DNA from: Streptomyces sp. DH24
GTDB taxonomy: Bacteria; Actinomycetota; Actinomycetes; Streptomycetales; Streptomycetaceae
DNA length: 64,000 nt
Direction: 5' to 3'
Assembly (NCBI RefSeq): GCF_029813775.1
Contig: NZ_JARVKW010000001.1
Coordinates: 250,501-314,500 of the forward strand
Shown: positions 17,131-28,303 of the stretch, in pieces
How positions within the stretch are numbered: the first letter of the stretch is position 1
Layout of the letters: every line of letters begins with the position of its first letter
Translations under genes and position numbers: made by a program
Notes under the pieces: generated by a model
The model's input: only the letters and a program-made list of their open reading frames with translations
Database searches by the model: none
What the model was told of the DNA's origin: nothing

Positions 17131-17356
17131 GTCCCCGATCCTGCCACGTGCCACTGACAGCCGGGTCTCTCCCGACCCCGTACGGCACGGCACGGCGGGA
17201 CGCGGGCCGCCGGCCGGCGCGCGGCACCGGCCGGAACGGGGCGCCGGTCGTGGGTGCTTGCCCGCGCTCTCCGTGCACAGGCCCTCTGATCATTGTCGTT
17301 GCCGCGTGCGAGGATCGGAGACGTACCTCACACACGCAGTCGAAGAGGAGCGTGCG

Positions 17357-19636
<2,280 letters not shown>

Positions 19637-19690
19637 GCGTTTGCTCAGCCGGACGGAGCTGTCCCGATCACGACGAACGGAGCCTGGCCC

Positions 19691-20179
19691 ATGGGCGAGC
19701 AGCAGGACGTGAAGTTCCCGCAGGAGGTCATCGACGAGTACGCCGCACTGGGCGTGGACCTGCGGGCGCTGTTCTCCGCCGGGCACCTCGGGACGCGGAT
19801 GGGCGTGCAGATCGTGGAGGCGTCGGCCGAGCGGGTCGTCGCGACGATGCCGGTGGAGGGCAACACCCAGCCGTACGGGCTGCTGCACGGCGGGGCCTCG
19901 GCGGTGCTGGCGGAGACGCTCGGCTCGGTGGGCGCGATGCTGCACGGCGGCAGCACCAAGCTCGCCGTCGGCGTCGACCTGAACTGCACGCACCACCGCG
20001 GCGTGCGCTCCGGGCTGGTCACCGGTGTGGCGACGCCGGTCCACCGGGGGCGCAGCACCGCGACGTACGAGATCGTCATCAGCGACGAGGAGGGGCGGCG
20101 GGTGTGCACCGCCCGTCTCACCTGCCTGCTGCGGGACGTCCGCCCGGGCGACGGCGAGCCGGTCGGCGCCACCGGCTGA
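19691..20179 (+). CDS. PaaI-type hotdog-fold thioesterase
   Basis: A 162-residue hotdog-fold protein. NTQPYGLLHGGASAVLAETLGSVGA contains the HGGxxxxLAE signature of the PaaI/YbgC-like acyl-CoA thioesterases (catalytic Glu/Asp in LAETLG), and CTHHRGVRSGLVTGVATPVHRGR continues the fold. It hydrolyses an acyl-CoA or aryl-CoA whose identity cannot be told. ATG at 19691, 54 bp downstream of the oxidoreductase, so the two may be co-transcribed. Confidence 0.88.
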   Translation: MGEQQDVKFPQEVIDEYAALGVDLRALFSAGHLGTRMGVQIVEASAERVVATMPVEGNTQPYGLLHGGASAVLAETLGSVGAMLHGGSTKLAVGVDLNCTHHRGVRSGLVTGVATPVHRGRSTATYEIVISDEEGRRVCTARLTCLLRDVRPGDGEPVGATG

Positions 20180-20504
20180 CCCGGGCCGCGCGCGGCACAC
20201 CACCGCACGCGGCACACCACCCACGCGTCACCACCGCACACGCCACGCCCCTGCACGCCACGCCTCGCACACGCCACGCCCCTGCACGCCGTCGGTCACT
20301 CGCGGCCTCCCACCCGACGGCACAGGCGCCCGGCACCCGGCGCCCGGCGGCACCGGAGCCCGGCACCCGAGGGTGCAGGCGGTTCCCCGGCCCAACGGCC
20401 GTGCGGCACCGCATCCGACGGCACGCGCCGCCCGGCCGCGCACCGTCGGCCGTGCGCGGCCCCGCCTCTGGTCCGGGCGGCGGCGCGGACCGTAACGTCG
20501 GTGC
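20180..20504. other. Gene-free stretch with direct repeats
   Basis: 325 bp. The left half is built from CACACCACCGCACGC-like and CACGCCACGCCCCTGCACGCC-like short repeats, including the exact 25-bp repeat at 20235-20290. The right half repeats CCGGCACCCGG-like units around 20330-20370. No coding signal. The promoter of the lipoprotein gene should be near its right end. Confidence 0.6.
20235..20290. repeat. Exact 25-bp direct repeat, 31-bp period
   Basis: The 25-mers at 20235-20259 and 20266-20290 are identical, separated by 6 bp. They begin CGCACACGCC and end CTGCACGCC. There is no third full copy, so it is not a CRISPR array. Confidence 0.85.
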
Positions 20505-20906
20505 ATGGCAACGGGAGTTCTCCGTCCGGGAGCGGCGCTGGCGCTCGTGCTGCTGTTCGCCGGTCCGGTCACCGGCTGCGGGGCGGCGGAGCGGGCACGG
20601 GAGGGCGGCGCCGTGCGGACCGGTTCCGCCCCGGCCCCGCGGACCACGTCGCCGCAGGACCTGTGCGCGCGAATCGTCGGACACTGGTCCCGCGAGGTGC
20701 TGGACGGCGGCACGTACGGGGACTACCAGTCGATGGGCCTGTCCAACGGCCAGTACGAGTTGCTGCGCGAGGTGGTGGACGCCGCGCGGGCCGAGAAGCG
20801 GCGCGGCGGGGCGCGGGCCGCCGCCGCCCTGATCGAGCGCGACGTCGCGGCCGGGTGCGCGGAGCTGTACCGCACCGGCACGCCGACCGGAGGCCCCTGG
20901 CAGTGA
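20505..20906 (+). CDS. Small putative lipoprotein
   Basis: A 133-residue protein with an N-terminal hydrophobic segment ALALVLLFAGPVTGC, ending in a plausible lipobox (VTGC, Cys about residue 25), so probably a lipoprotein anchored outside the membrane. The mature part has two further Cys (DLCARIVGHW; AAGCAELYRT) and is helical (GQYELLREVVDAARAEKR). I do not recognise a family. Its TGA overlaps the GTG of the next gene by two bases, which implies translational coupling and a shared function. Confidence 0.75.
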   Translation: MATGVLRPGAALALVLLFAGPVTGCGAAERAREGGAVRTGSAPAPRTTSPQDLCARIVGHWSREVLDGGTYGDYQSMGLSNGQYELLREVVDAARAEKRRGGARAAAALIERDVAAGCAELYRTGTPTGGPWQ

Positions 20907-21496
20907 GCGGCATCGGCCCCGTCGAGCCCGGGGAGGGCACGCGCGGCACACCCTCGTCCCGTCCGCCCCGTGGCCGCCTCGCCGCCCGCTGCGACCGGCA
21001 CCGCCGCGCCGTGGTCGCCGGCGCGACGGCCTGCGCCCTGCTGGCGGGCGGCGGATACCTCTACGCCACGCGCCCCCGCCCCCAGGCGCCGCCGCTTCCG
21101 CCGTACCCCTCGCAGGTCGTCGACATCGGCTATCTGGGCCGGGCGGCGACGCGCGCCGACGAGGCGACGCGCGCCTTCGGCTTCGAGGTGCTGCTCGGCG
21201 TGACGTCCGGCCCGCCGGTCACCGTGACGCGGATCGCGCAGCCCTATGCGGGCCTGTCCGTGACATCCGCCCCGCGACCGCCTTTCCGGACAAAGGCGGG
21301 CTCCTCCCGCAAGATCATCATCACCATGAGAGTCACGGAATGCGGAAAAGTTCCGGAGAACGCCGGACTCCCTTTCCTGGACGTAACTCTACGTAATGCA
21401 CGCGCAATACAAGTCCACAGTTTCATCCTTGGTCCGCGTTACGCGCGGCACCTCTCGGAGGCTCTCCAAGTAGCCTGCAGCAACAGTTCTGTGTAA
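20903..21496 (+). CDS. Membrane-anchored hypothetical protein, low-GC 3' end
   Basis: A 197-residue protein starting at the GTG that overlaps the preceding stop (GTGA). After a basic, Pro-rich N-terminus there is one hydrophobic segment (AVVAGATACALLAGGGYLYA, about residues 35-54), so it looks like an anchored extracytoplasmic protein. The C-terminal part (KIIITMRVTECGKVPENAGL, then HSFILGPRYARHLSEALQV) resembles a beta-rich domain, with two Cys that could pair. The last ~200 bp fall to roughly 50-55% GC with non-biased third positions, in contrast with the rest of the window. I do not recognise a family. Confidence 0.7.
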   Translation: MSGIGPVEPGEGTRGTPSSRPPRGRLAARCDRHRRAVVAGATACALLAGGGYLYATRPRPQAPPLPPYPSQVVDIGYLGRAATRADEATRAFGFEVLLGVTSGPPVTVTRIAQPYAGLSVTSAPRPPFRTKAGSSRKIIITMRVTECGKVPENAGLPFLDVTLRNARAIQVHSFILGPRYARHLSEALQVACSNSSV

Positions 21497-21782
21497 TCAT
21501 CAAAACCTTGAACACGCCTGAACGACCGCGCCGAGTCCTGCGGGTTCTCACAATGCGGACGGTACGAATCAGCCTGTATTCACCTCTTCCACCCGCTCAG
21601 TACCGCTCTGCATTACCTCGTGTCATAACAAGAGCGTCACAGCATGGCGCAGACACTCCTCCACGTTCCCCTCACACGCTTAGAGTCACGCCCAGTCACC
21701 GCGCCGTCGGATTGTCACTTCCGCCCAGCGCTCGACTCGGCCGTTTCCACCGGGAAGCGGCTGCCAGGGGAAAGGACTGATC

Positions 21783-23015
21783 GTGCGTCAACGTTCGCTC
21801 ATCGCCATCACCGCCGCGCTGGCGGCGGGAGCACTCACACTCACCGCCTGCGGCTCGCGCGACGACGACGGCGGCGGCTCGGACTCCGGTAGCGGCGGCA
21901 CCACCGTCGTCATCGGCGTCGACGCCCCGCTGACCGGCGACCTGTCCGCGCTGGGCCTCGGTATCAAGAACTCGGTGGACCTCGCGACGAAGATCGCCAA
22001 CAAGGAGAAGTTCGTCGAGGGCGTCACCTTCAAGATCCAGGCGCTCGACGACCAGGCGCAGCCGTCCTCGGGCCAGCAGAACGCCACCAAGCTCGTCGCC
22101 AACAAGGACGTGCTCGGTGCCGTCGGCCCGCTGAACTCCTCCGTCGCCGAGTCGATGCAGAAGGTCTTCGACGACGCCAAGCTGGTCCAGGTGTCGCCGG
22201 CCAACACCAACCCGGCTCTCACCCAGGGCCCGGACTGGCAGAAGGAGCAGGTCCGCCCGTACAAGTCGTACTTCCGCACCGCGACCACGGACGCCATCCA
22301 GGGCCCGTTCGCCGCGCAGTACCTGTACAACGACTCCAAGAAGCGCAAGGTCTTCGTCATCGACGACAAGAAGACCTACGGCGCCGGCCTGGCGGCCACC
22401 TTCACCGAGGAGTTCAAGAAGCTCGGCGGCAAGGTCGTCGGCACCGAGCACATCAACCCCGACACCAAGGACTTCTCCGCGGTCGCCACCAAGGTGAAGA
22501 ACTCGGGCGCGGACGTCGTCTACTACGGCGGCGAGTACCCGCAGGCCGGCCCGCTCAGCAAGCAGATCAAGGCCGCCGGCGCCAAGATCCCGCTGGTCGG
22601 CGGTGACGGCATCTACAGCGCCGACTTCATCAAGCTGGCCGGCGCCAGCGGCACCGGCGACCTGGCCACCTCGGTCGGCGCGCCGGTCGAGGAGCTGCCG
22701 TCCGCCAAGGAGTTCGTCGCGAACTACAAGGCCGAGGGCTACAAGGAGGCCTACGAGGCCTACGGCGGCTACTCCTACGACTCCGCGTGGGCGATCATCG
22801 AGGCCGTGAAGGCGGTCGTCGAGGACAACGACGGCAAGCTGCCGGACGACGCCCGCGAGAAGGTCACCGCCGCCATGCAGAACGTGTCCTTCGACGGTGT
22901 GACCGGCAAGGTCTCCTTCGACGAGTTCGGTGACGCCACCAACAAGCAGCTCACCGTGTACGCCGTCGAGAACGGTGACTGGAAGGCCGTGAAGTCCGGC
23001 ACCTACACCGGCTGA
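21783..23015 (+). CDS. livK: Branched-chain amino acid ABC transporter substrate-binding lipoprotein
   Basis: A 410-residue periplasmic-binding-type lipoprotein: signal MRQRSLIAITAALAAGALTL followed by the lipobox LTAC (Cys about residue 23), then a Ser/Gly/Asp linker and the Peripla_BP_6 fold (VIGVDAPLTGDLSALGLGIK, VLGAVGPLNSSVAESMQKVF, VFVIDDKKTYGAGLAATFTE, DVVYYGGEYPQAGPLSKQIK). It captures leucine, isoleucine, valine or a similar ligand and passes it to LivH/LivM. GTG at 21783 with AAAGGA upstream. The 286-bp upstream region is lower in GC and must hold the operon promoter; I could not fix a -35/-10 pair. Confidence 0.95.
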   Translation: MRQRSLIAITAALAAGALTLTACGSRDDDGGGSDSGSGGTTVVIGVDAPLTGDLSALGLGIKNSVDLATKIANKEKFVEGVTFKIQALDDQAQPSSGQQNATKLVANKDVLGAVGPLNSSVAESMQKVFDDAKLVQVSPANTNPALTQGPDWQKEQVRPYKSYFRTATTDAIQGPFAAQYLYNDSKKRKVFVIDDKKTYGAGLAATFTEEFKKLGGKVVGTEHINPDTKDFSAVATKVKNSGADVVYYGGEYPQAGPLSKQIKAAGAKIPLVGGDGIYSADFIKLAGASGTGDLATSVGAPVEELPSAKEFVANYKAEGYKEAYEAYGGYSYDSAWAIIEAVKAVVEDNDGKLPDDAREKVTAAMQNVSFDGVTGKVSFDEFGDATNKQLTVYAVENGDWKAVKSGTYTG

Positions 23016-23037
23016 CCCACCCCGCACCACCGACGAG

Positions 23038-23073
23038 CCGCGCGGGGCGCTGCACCACAGGCGCCCCGCGCGG
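23038..23073 (+). terminator. Hairpin between livK and livH
   Basis: A 13-bp perfect stem, CCGCGCGGGGCGC and GCGCCCCGCGCGG, with a 10-nt loop. It lies 22 nt after the binding-protein stop and is likely a partial terminator or RNA-stabilising structure that keeps binding protein levels above those of the permeases. Confidence 0.75.
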
Positions 23074-23127
23074 ACTCGCATCCGGCCCCATCCGTCGAAC
23101 TTTTCCGAACGTCTCGGAGGACATGCG

Positions 23128-24060
23128 GTGAACGAACTGCCGCAGCAGCTGGTCAACGGCCTGCTACTGGGATCCATGTACGGGCTGGTCGCCATTGGCT
23201 ACACAATGGTCTACGGCATTGTCCAGCTCATCAACTTCGCCCACGGCGAGATCTTCATGACCGGAGCCTTCGGCGCGCTCACGGTCTACGTGTACGTCCT
23301 GCCGGGCGGCACCTCCATGTGGATCGCCCTGCCGCTCATGCTCATCGGCGCCATGCTGGTCGCCTCGCTGGTCGCCGTGGGAGCGGAACGGTTCGCCTAC
23401 CGGCCCCTGCGCGGCGCCCCCCGCCTCGCCCCGCTCATCACCGCCATCGGCCTCTCCCTGGCCCTCCAGCAGGCGGTGTGGGCCTGGTACCCCGAGGCAA
23501 AGTCCGCACGCACCTTCCCCAGCATCCCCGGCGGGCCCTTCCACATCGGCAACGTCACCATCCAGACCGGTGACGTGTTCCTGCTGATCGCGGCCCCCGT
23601 CAGCATGGCGATCCTCGCGTACTTCGTGATGCGCACGCGCACCGGACGCGGCATGCAGGCCACCGCGCAGGACCCGGACACGGCCAAGCTCATGGGCGTC
23701 AACACCGACCGCATCATCGTGATCGCGTTCGCCCTCGGTGCCGTCTTCGCCGCCGTCGGCGGTGTCGCCTACGGCCTGAAGTACGGCCAGATCGACTTCC
23801 GCATGGGCTTCATCCTCGGTCTGAAGGCCTTCACCGCGGCCGTCCTCGGCGGCATCGGCAACATCTACGGAGCCATGCTCGGTGGCGTGGTCCTCGGCAT
23901 CGCCGAGTCGCTGTCCACCGCCTACATCGCCGACATCCCCGGCATGGACAAGTTCGGCAGCCAGTCCTGGGCCGACGTCTGGGCCTTCGTACTCCTCATC
24001 CTCGTGCTCCTGCTCAGGCCCCAGGGTCTGCTCGGCGAGCGAGTCGCGGACAGGGCGTGA
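23128..24060 (+). CDS. livH: Branched-chain amino acid ABC permease LivH
   Basis: A 310-residue inner-membrane permease of the LivH type, with about eight hydrophobic segments. The start of the family signature is seen in QQLVNGLLLGSMYGLVAIGY and GIVQLINFAHGEIFMTGAF, and the ATPase-contacting EAA-like loop near GLKAFTAAVLGGIGNIYGAM. GTG at 23128 with CGGAGGA upstream. Its stop overlaps the livM start by GTGA. The gene is part of the livK-H-M-G-F operon. Confidence 0.95.
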   Translation: MNELPQQLVNGLLLGSMYGLVAIGYTMVYGIVQLINFAHGEIFMTGAFGALTVYVYVLPGGTSMWIALPLMLIGAMLVASLVAVGAERFAYRPLRGAPRLAPLITAIGLSLALQQAVWAWYPEAKSARTFPSIPGGPFHIGNVTIQTGDVFLLIAAPVSMAILAYFVMRTRTGRGMQATAQDPDTAKLMGVNTDRIIVIAFALGAVFAAVGGVAYGLKYGQIDFRMGFILGLKAFTAAVLGGIGNIYGAMLGGVVLGIAESLSTAYIADIPGMDKFGSQSWADVWAFVLLILVLLLRPQGLLGERVADRA

Positions 24061-25895
24061 CACCGATGACCACACAGACCACCGCACCGAAGACCCCCGA
24101 CGCGCCCGCCGCGGGCGCCCCCAGGGGACTCGTCAACCTGCCCGAGAACATCGGACGCGCCCTCGCCACCGGCGGCGGCGTCCTCGCCGTGATCTCCACG
24201 TTCCTCGCCTGGACCTGGACCTCCGAGTTCCCCGGCGACCTCACCGTCTACGGCTACCCGGGCGGCCTGCAGGTCCTCGTCCTCATCGGCGGCGCCCTGA
24301 CGGCCCTGTTCGGCCTCTCCTCGTACGGCGTGAAGGGCCTGCGCTGGCTGACGCCGGGGGGTGCCGACGCCGCCCTGAAGACGGCCGCGCTCGGCACCTT
24401 CGCCACCGCCTGGTTCACGGTCATCGCCATCAGCTCCAAGCTCGGCGGTGTCGTCAACCTGGAGCCCGGCGGCTACGTCGTCGCCGCCGTCACGCTCGTG
24501 GCGCTCCTCGGCGCGCTCGCCCTGCCGTTCACCTGGCCGGAGCCGGAGCCGATCGACCCCGACGACACGTCCTGGGAGCACTTCCGCCACAACCTGGGGT
24601 CCCGGCTCGCCGTCTACCGCGCGGCCTTCGCCGGCGGCACCCCCGCCAAGCCGTCGGTCACGCTGCCCTCGTACGCCGAGATCCTGATCATCGTCGCCGT
24701 GCTCGCCATCGGCCTCACGGTCTTCACCTACGGCATCGGCACCGAGTACGACGAGCTGTTCGTCGGCTTCCTGATCATCGCGGGCTTCGGCTTCGCGGCC
24801 ATCGCCAAGGCGGGCCTGATCAGCCGGATCTCGGCGATCACGGCCAAGCACCGCACGGTCACCATGGCCGGCGCCTTCGCCGCCGCCGTGGCCTTCCCGT
24901 TCACCCAGTCCGACGACCAGTACGCCACCATCGGCGTGTACATCCTGATCTTCGCCACGGTCGCCCTGGGCCTGAACATCGTCGTCGGCCTCGCCGGCCT
25001 GCTCGACCTCGGTTACGTCGCCTTCCTCGGTGTCGGCGCCTACACCGCGGCCATGGTGTCCGGCTCGCCCTCCTCGCCGTTCGACCTGCAGCTGCCGTTC
25101 TGGGCCTCGGCCCTGCTCGGCGCGGCCGTCGCCATGGTCTTCGGCGTCATCATCGGCGCCCCGACCCTGCGTCTGCGCGGCGACTACCTGGCGATCGTCA
25201 CGCTCGGCTTCGGTGAGATCTTCCGGATCACCGTCCTCAACATGGACGGCACCTCCGGTCCGGACATCACCAACGGCTCCAATGGCATCTCCTCGATCCC
25301 GAACCTCAACATCCTCGGGTTCGACTTCGGCCAGGAACACACCATCGCCGGGTTCACCATCGCCCGGTTCGCCAACTACTTCCTGCTGATGCTGCTGGTC
25401 ACGCTGATCGTGGTCGTCGTCTTCCGGCGCAGCAGCGACTCCCGCATCGGGCGGGCCTGGGTCGCCATCCGCGAGGACGAGACCGCGGCGCTCGCCATGG
25501 GCATCAACGGCTTCCGGGTCAAGCTGATCGCGTTCGCCCTGGGCGCCGCGCTGGCCGGCCTGGCCGGCACCGTGCAGGCGCACGTCACGTACACGGTGAC
25601 CCCGGAGCAGTACCAGTTCGCCCACGTCGTACCGCCCAACTCGGCGTTCCTGCTGGCGGCGGTCGTCCTCGGCGGCATGGGAACCATCCTCGGCCCGCTC
25701 GTCGGAGCCTCGCTGCTCTACCTGATCCCCGCCAAGCTCCAGTTCCTCGGCGACTACCAGCTGTTCGCCTTCGGACTCGCGCTCGTGCTGCTGATGCGCT
25801 TCCGTCCGGAAGGTCTCATCCCGAACCGGCGCCGCCAGCTCGAATTCCACGAAGAAGCGGAAGCGCCCGCAGTCCTCAGCAAGGCAGGGGCCTGA
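24057..25895 (+). CDS. livM: Branched-chain amino acid ABC permease LivM, long N-terminal form
   Basis: The C-terminal ~320 residues are a normal LivM permease: ALGLNIVVGLAGLLDLGYVA, LRLRGDYLAIVTLGFGEIFR, GRAWVAIREDETAALAMGIN and the final AFGLALVLLMRFRPEGLIP. The first ~300 residues are extra: about seven more hydrophobic segments (GGVLAVISTFLAWTW, LQVLVLIGGALTALFGLSSY, TAWFTVIAISSKLG, EILIIVAVLAIGLTVFTYGI, and others) with a short soluble loop (DPDDTSWEHFRHNLG). The total of 612 residues compares with ~350-430 for most LivM. Either GTG 24057 (overlapping the livH stop) or ATG 24066 is the start. Confidence 0.92.
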   Translation: MTPMTTQTTAPKTPDAPAAGAPRGLVNLPENIGRALATGGGVLAVISTFLAWTWTSEFPGDLTVYGYPGGLQVLVLIGGALTALFGLSSYGVKGLRWLTPGGADAALKTAALGTFATAWFTVIAISSKLGGVVNLEPGGYVVAAVTLVALLGALALPFTWPEPEPIDPDDTSWEHFRHNLGSRLAVYRAAFAGGTPAKPSVTLPSYAEILIIVAVLAIGLTVFTYGIGTEYDELFVGFLIIAGFGFAAIAKAGLISRISAITAKHRTVTMAGAFAAAVAFPFTQSDDQYATIGVYILIFATVALGLNIVVGLAGLLDLGYVAFLGVGAYTAAMVSGSPSSPFDLQLPFWASALLGAAVAMVFGVIIGAPTLRLRGDYLAIVTLGFGEIFRITVLNMDGTSGPDITNGSNGISSIPNLNILGFDFGQEHTIAGFTIARFANYFLLMLLVTLIVVVVFRRSSDSRIGRAWVAIREDETAALAMGINGFRVKLIAFALGAALAGLAGTVQAHVTYTVTPEQYQFAHVVPPNSAFLLAAVVLGGMGTILGPLVGASLLYLIPAKLQFLGDYQLFAFGLALVLLMRFRPEGLIPNRRRQLEFHEEAEAPAVLSKAGA

Positions 25896-25900
25896 CCACG

Positions 25901-26809
25901 ATGACTACCGACACCACCACCAAGGGCTCCGCCCCCGGCGTCACGCCCGGCGAGACCGTGCTCGACGCCCGCGGCGTCACGATGCGCTTCGGCGGCCTCA
26001 CCGCCGTACGGAACGTCGACCTCACCGTCAACAGCGGCGAGATCGTCGGCCTCATCGGGCCCAACGGCGCCGGCAAGACGACCTTCTTCAACTGCCTGAC
26101 GGGCCTCTACATCCCCACCGAGGGCGAGGTCCGCTACAAGGGCAACGTCCTGCCGCCCAAGTCCTTCAAGGTCACCGCGGCCGGCATCGCCCGCACCTTC
26201 CAGAACATCCGGCTGTTCGCCAACATGACGGTCCTGGAGAACGTGCTCGTGGGCCGTCACACCCGCACCAAGGAGGGCCTCTGGTCCGCCCTGCTGCGCG
26301 GTCCCGGCTTCCACCGGGCCGAGGCGGCCTCACGCGCCCGCGCCATGGAGCTCCTCGACTTCGTGGGCCTCGCCGACAAGGCCGAACACCTCGCCCGCAA
26401 CCTCCCCTACGGCGAGCAGCGCAAGCTGGAGATCGCCCGGGCGCTGGCGAGCGAGCCGGGGCTGCTGCTGCTGGACGAGCCCACGGCCGGCATGAACCCG
26501 CAGGAGACCCGGACCACCGAGGAACTCGTGTTCGCCATCCGGGACCAGGGCATCGCCGTCCTCGTCATCGAGCACGACATGCGGTTCATCTTCAACCTCT
26601 GCGACCGCGTCGCGGTCCTCGTCCAGGGCGAGAAGCTGGTGGAGGGCGACTCCGCGACCGTGCAGGGCGACGAGCGCGTCGTCGCCGCCTACCTCGGCGA
26701 GCCCTTCGAGGACGCCCCCGGCGGCGAGGAGGCCGCCGAGGTCGAGGCCGCCGAGGCGAACGCCGACAACAACTCGGACGCCGCGCCCGGCAAGGAGAAC
26801 GACCGATGA
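25901..26809 (+). CDS. livG: Branched-chain amino acid ABC transporter ATP-binding protein LivG
   Basis: A 302-residue ABC ATPase. Walker A is GPNGAGKTT (about residues 50-58), the signature is NLPYGEQRKLEIARAL, Walker B is LLLLDEPTAGMNPQET, and a switch His follows in VLVIEHDMRFIF. The C-terminus has an acidic Ala/Glu/Asp tail of about 35 residues (GGEEAAEVEAAEANADNNSD) not required by the fold. It powers LivHM together with LivF. ATG at 25901, five bases after the livM stop; its stop overlaps the livF start (ATGA). Confidence 0.95.
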   Translation: MTTDTTTKGSAPGVTPGETVLDARGVTMRFGGLTAVRNVDLTVNSGEIVGLIGPNGAGKTTFFNCLTGLYIPTEGEVRYKGNVLPPKSFKVTAAGIARTFQNIRLFANMTVLENVLVGRHTRTKEGLWSALLRGPGFHRAEAASRARAMELLDFVGLADKAEHLARNLPYGEQRKLEIARALASEPGLLLLDEPTAGMNPQETRTTEELVFAIRDQGIAVLVIEHDMRFIFNLCDRVAVLVQGEKLVEGDSATVQGDERVVAAYLGEPFEDAPGGEEAAEVEAAEANADNNSDAAPGKENDR

Positions 26810-27522
26810 CCGCACTGCTCGAAGTCGAGGACCTGCGGGTCGCCTACGGCAAGATCGAGGCCGTCAAGGGCATCTCCTTCACCGTCGAGGCCGGCCAGGT
26901 CGTCACCCTCATCGGCACCAACGGCGCCGGCAAGACGACGACCCTGCGCACGCTGTCCGGTCTGCTCAAGCCGGTCGGCGGCCAGATCCGGTTCAACGGC
27001 AAGTCGCTGAAGAAGTTCCCGGCGCACGAGATCGTCTCGCTGGGACTCGCCCACTCCCCCGAGGGGCGGCACATCTTCCCGCGCATGACGATCGAGGACA
27101 ACCTGCGCCTCGGTGCCTTCCTGCGCAACGACAAGCCGGGCATCGAACGGGACATCCAGCACGCCTACGAGCTGTTCCCCATCCTCGGGGAGCGCCGGAA
27201 GCAGGCCGCGGGCACCCTGTCCGGCGGTGAGCAGCAGATGCTGGCCATGGGCCGGGCGCTGATGTCCCAGCCGAAGCTGCTGATGCTGGACGAGCCGTCG
27301 ATGGGCCTGTCCCCGATCATGATGCAGAAGATCATGGCGACGATCGCCGAGCTGAAGTCCCAGGGCACGACGATCCTGTTGGTCGAGCAGAACGCCCAGG
27401 CCGCCCTGTCGCTGGCCGACCAGGGCCACGTCATGGAGGTCGGCAACATCGTGCTGTCCGGCTCCGGGCAGGACCTGCTGCACGACGAGTCGGTGCGCAA
27501 GGCGTACCTCGGCGAGGACTGA
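26806..27522 (+). CDS. livF: Branched-chain amino acid ABC transporter ATP-binding protein LivF
   Basis: A 238-residue ABC ATPase of the LivF type: Walker A GTNGAGKTTT (about residues 37-46), signature GTLSGGEQQMLAMGRALMSQ, Walker B LLMLDEPSMGLSPIM, switch loop ILLVEQNAQAALSL. The length is standard for the family. It is the last gene of the liv operon and is followed within 20 bp by a very strong terminator. Confidence 0.96.
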   Translation: MTALLEVEDLRVAYGKIEAVKGISFTVEAGQVVTLIGTNGAGKTTTLRTLSGLLKPVGGQIRFNGKSLKKFPAHEIVSLGLAHSPEGRHIFPRMTIEDNLRLGAFLRNDKPGIERDIQHAYELFPILGERRKQAAGTLSGGEQQMLAMGRALMSQPKLLMLDEPSMGLSPIMMQKIMATIAELKSQGTTILLVEQNAQAALSLADQGHVMEVGNIVLSGSGQDLLHDESVRKAYLGED

Positions 27523-27539
27523 GCACCCCGCCCCGCACG

Positions 27540-27587
27540 ACGACGCGGCCCGCGCCCCCGGTTTCCGGGGAGCGCGGGCCGCGTCGT
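27540..27587. terminator. Strong terminator between liv operon and pdtaR
   Basis: A 16-bp perfect stem (ACGACGCGGCCCGCGC with GCGCGGGCCGCGTCGT), extended after a single bulged A by CCCCGG/CCGGGG around a TTT loop. It separates the convergent livF and ANTAR regulator genes and is positioned to serve both. Confidence 0.9.
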
Positions 27588-27613
27588 CGTGTCGTCGGTC
27601 GTGCGGGCGGGTC

Positions 27614-28273
27614 CTAGTCGCCGGACTTCGAGGACTTCTTCTCCTCGCTGTCCTGGATGACCGCCTCGGCGACCTGCTGCATCGACATCCGGCGGTCCAT
27701 CGAGGTCTTCTGGATCCAGCGGAAGGCCGCCGGCTCCGTCAGGCCGTACTCGGTCTGCAGGATCGACTTCGCGCGGTCGACCAGCTTGCGGGTCTCCAGC
27801 CGCTGGGAGAGGTCGGCGACCTCCTTCTCCAGCTCCTTCAGCTGCGTGTAGCGGGAGACGGCCATCTCGATCGCCGGGACGACGTCGCTCTTGCTGAACG
27901 GCTTCACCAGGTAGGCCATGGCGCCGGCGTCCCGCGCGCGCTCCACGAGGTCGCGCTGCGAGAAGGCGGTGAGCATGAGGACCGGCGCGATGGACTCCTC
28001 GGTGATCTTCTCGGCCGCGGAGATGCCGTCGAGCCTGGGCATCTTCACGTCCAGGATCACGAGGTCCGGCTTGTGCTCGCGGGCGAGCTCGACGGCCTGC
28101 TCGCCGTCACCGGCCTCGGCGACGACGGTGTACCCCTCTTCTTCGAGCATTTCTTTCAGGTCGAGTCGGATCAGCGCCTCGTCCTCCGCGATGACGACTC
28201 GGGTCGTCACCGGAGGAACGTGCGACTTGTCGTCGTCGGGCACGTCTACGGGCTGGGGCGACTCGGCGGTCAC
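27614..28273 (-). CDS. pdtaR: ANTAR-domain response regulator (PdtaR-like)
   Basis: A 219-residue two-domain antiterminator-type regulator. The receiver has acidic residues Glu30/Asp31, phosphoacceptor Asp75 in LVILDVKMPRLDG, Thr102 and Lys124 (YLVKPFSKSD). A coiled coil (QLKELEKEVADLSQRL) leads into the ANTAR RNA-binding domain (about 157-209: RAKSILQTEYGLTEPAAFRW, RRMSMQQVAEAVI). The mycobacterial relative PdtaR, paired with kinase PdtaS, acts on nascent RNA. No kinase gene is adjacent here. GTG at 28273 with GAGGAG upstream. It is divergent from the tRNA-Leu gene. Confidence 0.92.
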   Translation of the reverse strand: MTAESPQPVDVPDDDKSHVPPVTTRVVIAEDEALIRLDLKEMLEEEGYTVVAEAGDGEQAVELAREHKPDLVILDVKMPRLDGISAAEKITEESIAPVLMLTAFSQRDLVERARDAGAMAYLVKPFSKSDVVPAIEMAVSRYTQLKELEKEVADLSQRLETRKLVDRAKSILQTEYGLTEPAAFRWIQKTSMDRRMSMQQVAEAVIQDSEEKKSSKSGD

Positions 28274-28303
28274 AGGGGCTCCTCGTTCGGGGCAGGGGTA
28301 CTG

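Noticed and set aside
20180-20400. Repeats suggestive of a CRISPR array
   Set aside because: Only one pair of direct repeats with a 6-bp gap, no spacers and no cas genes.
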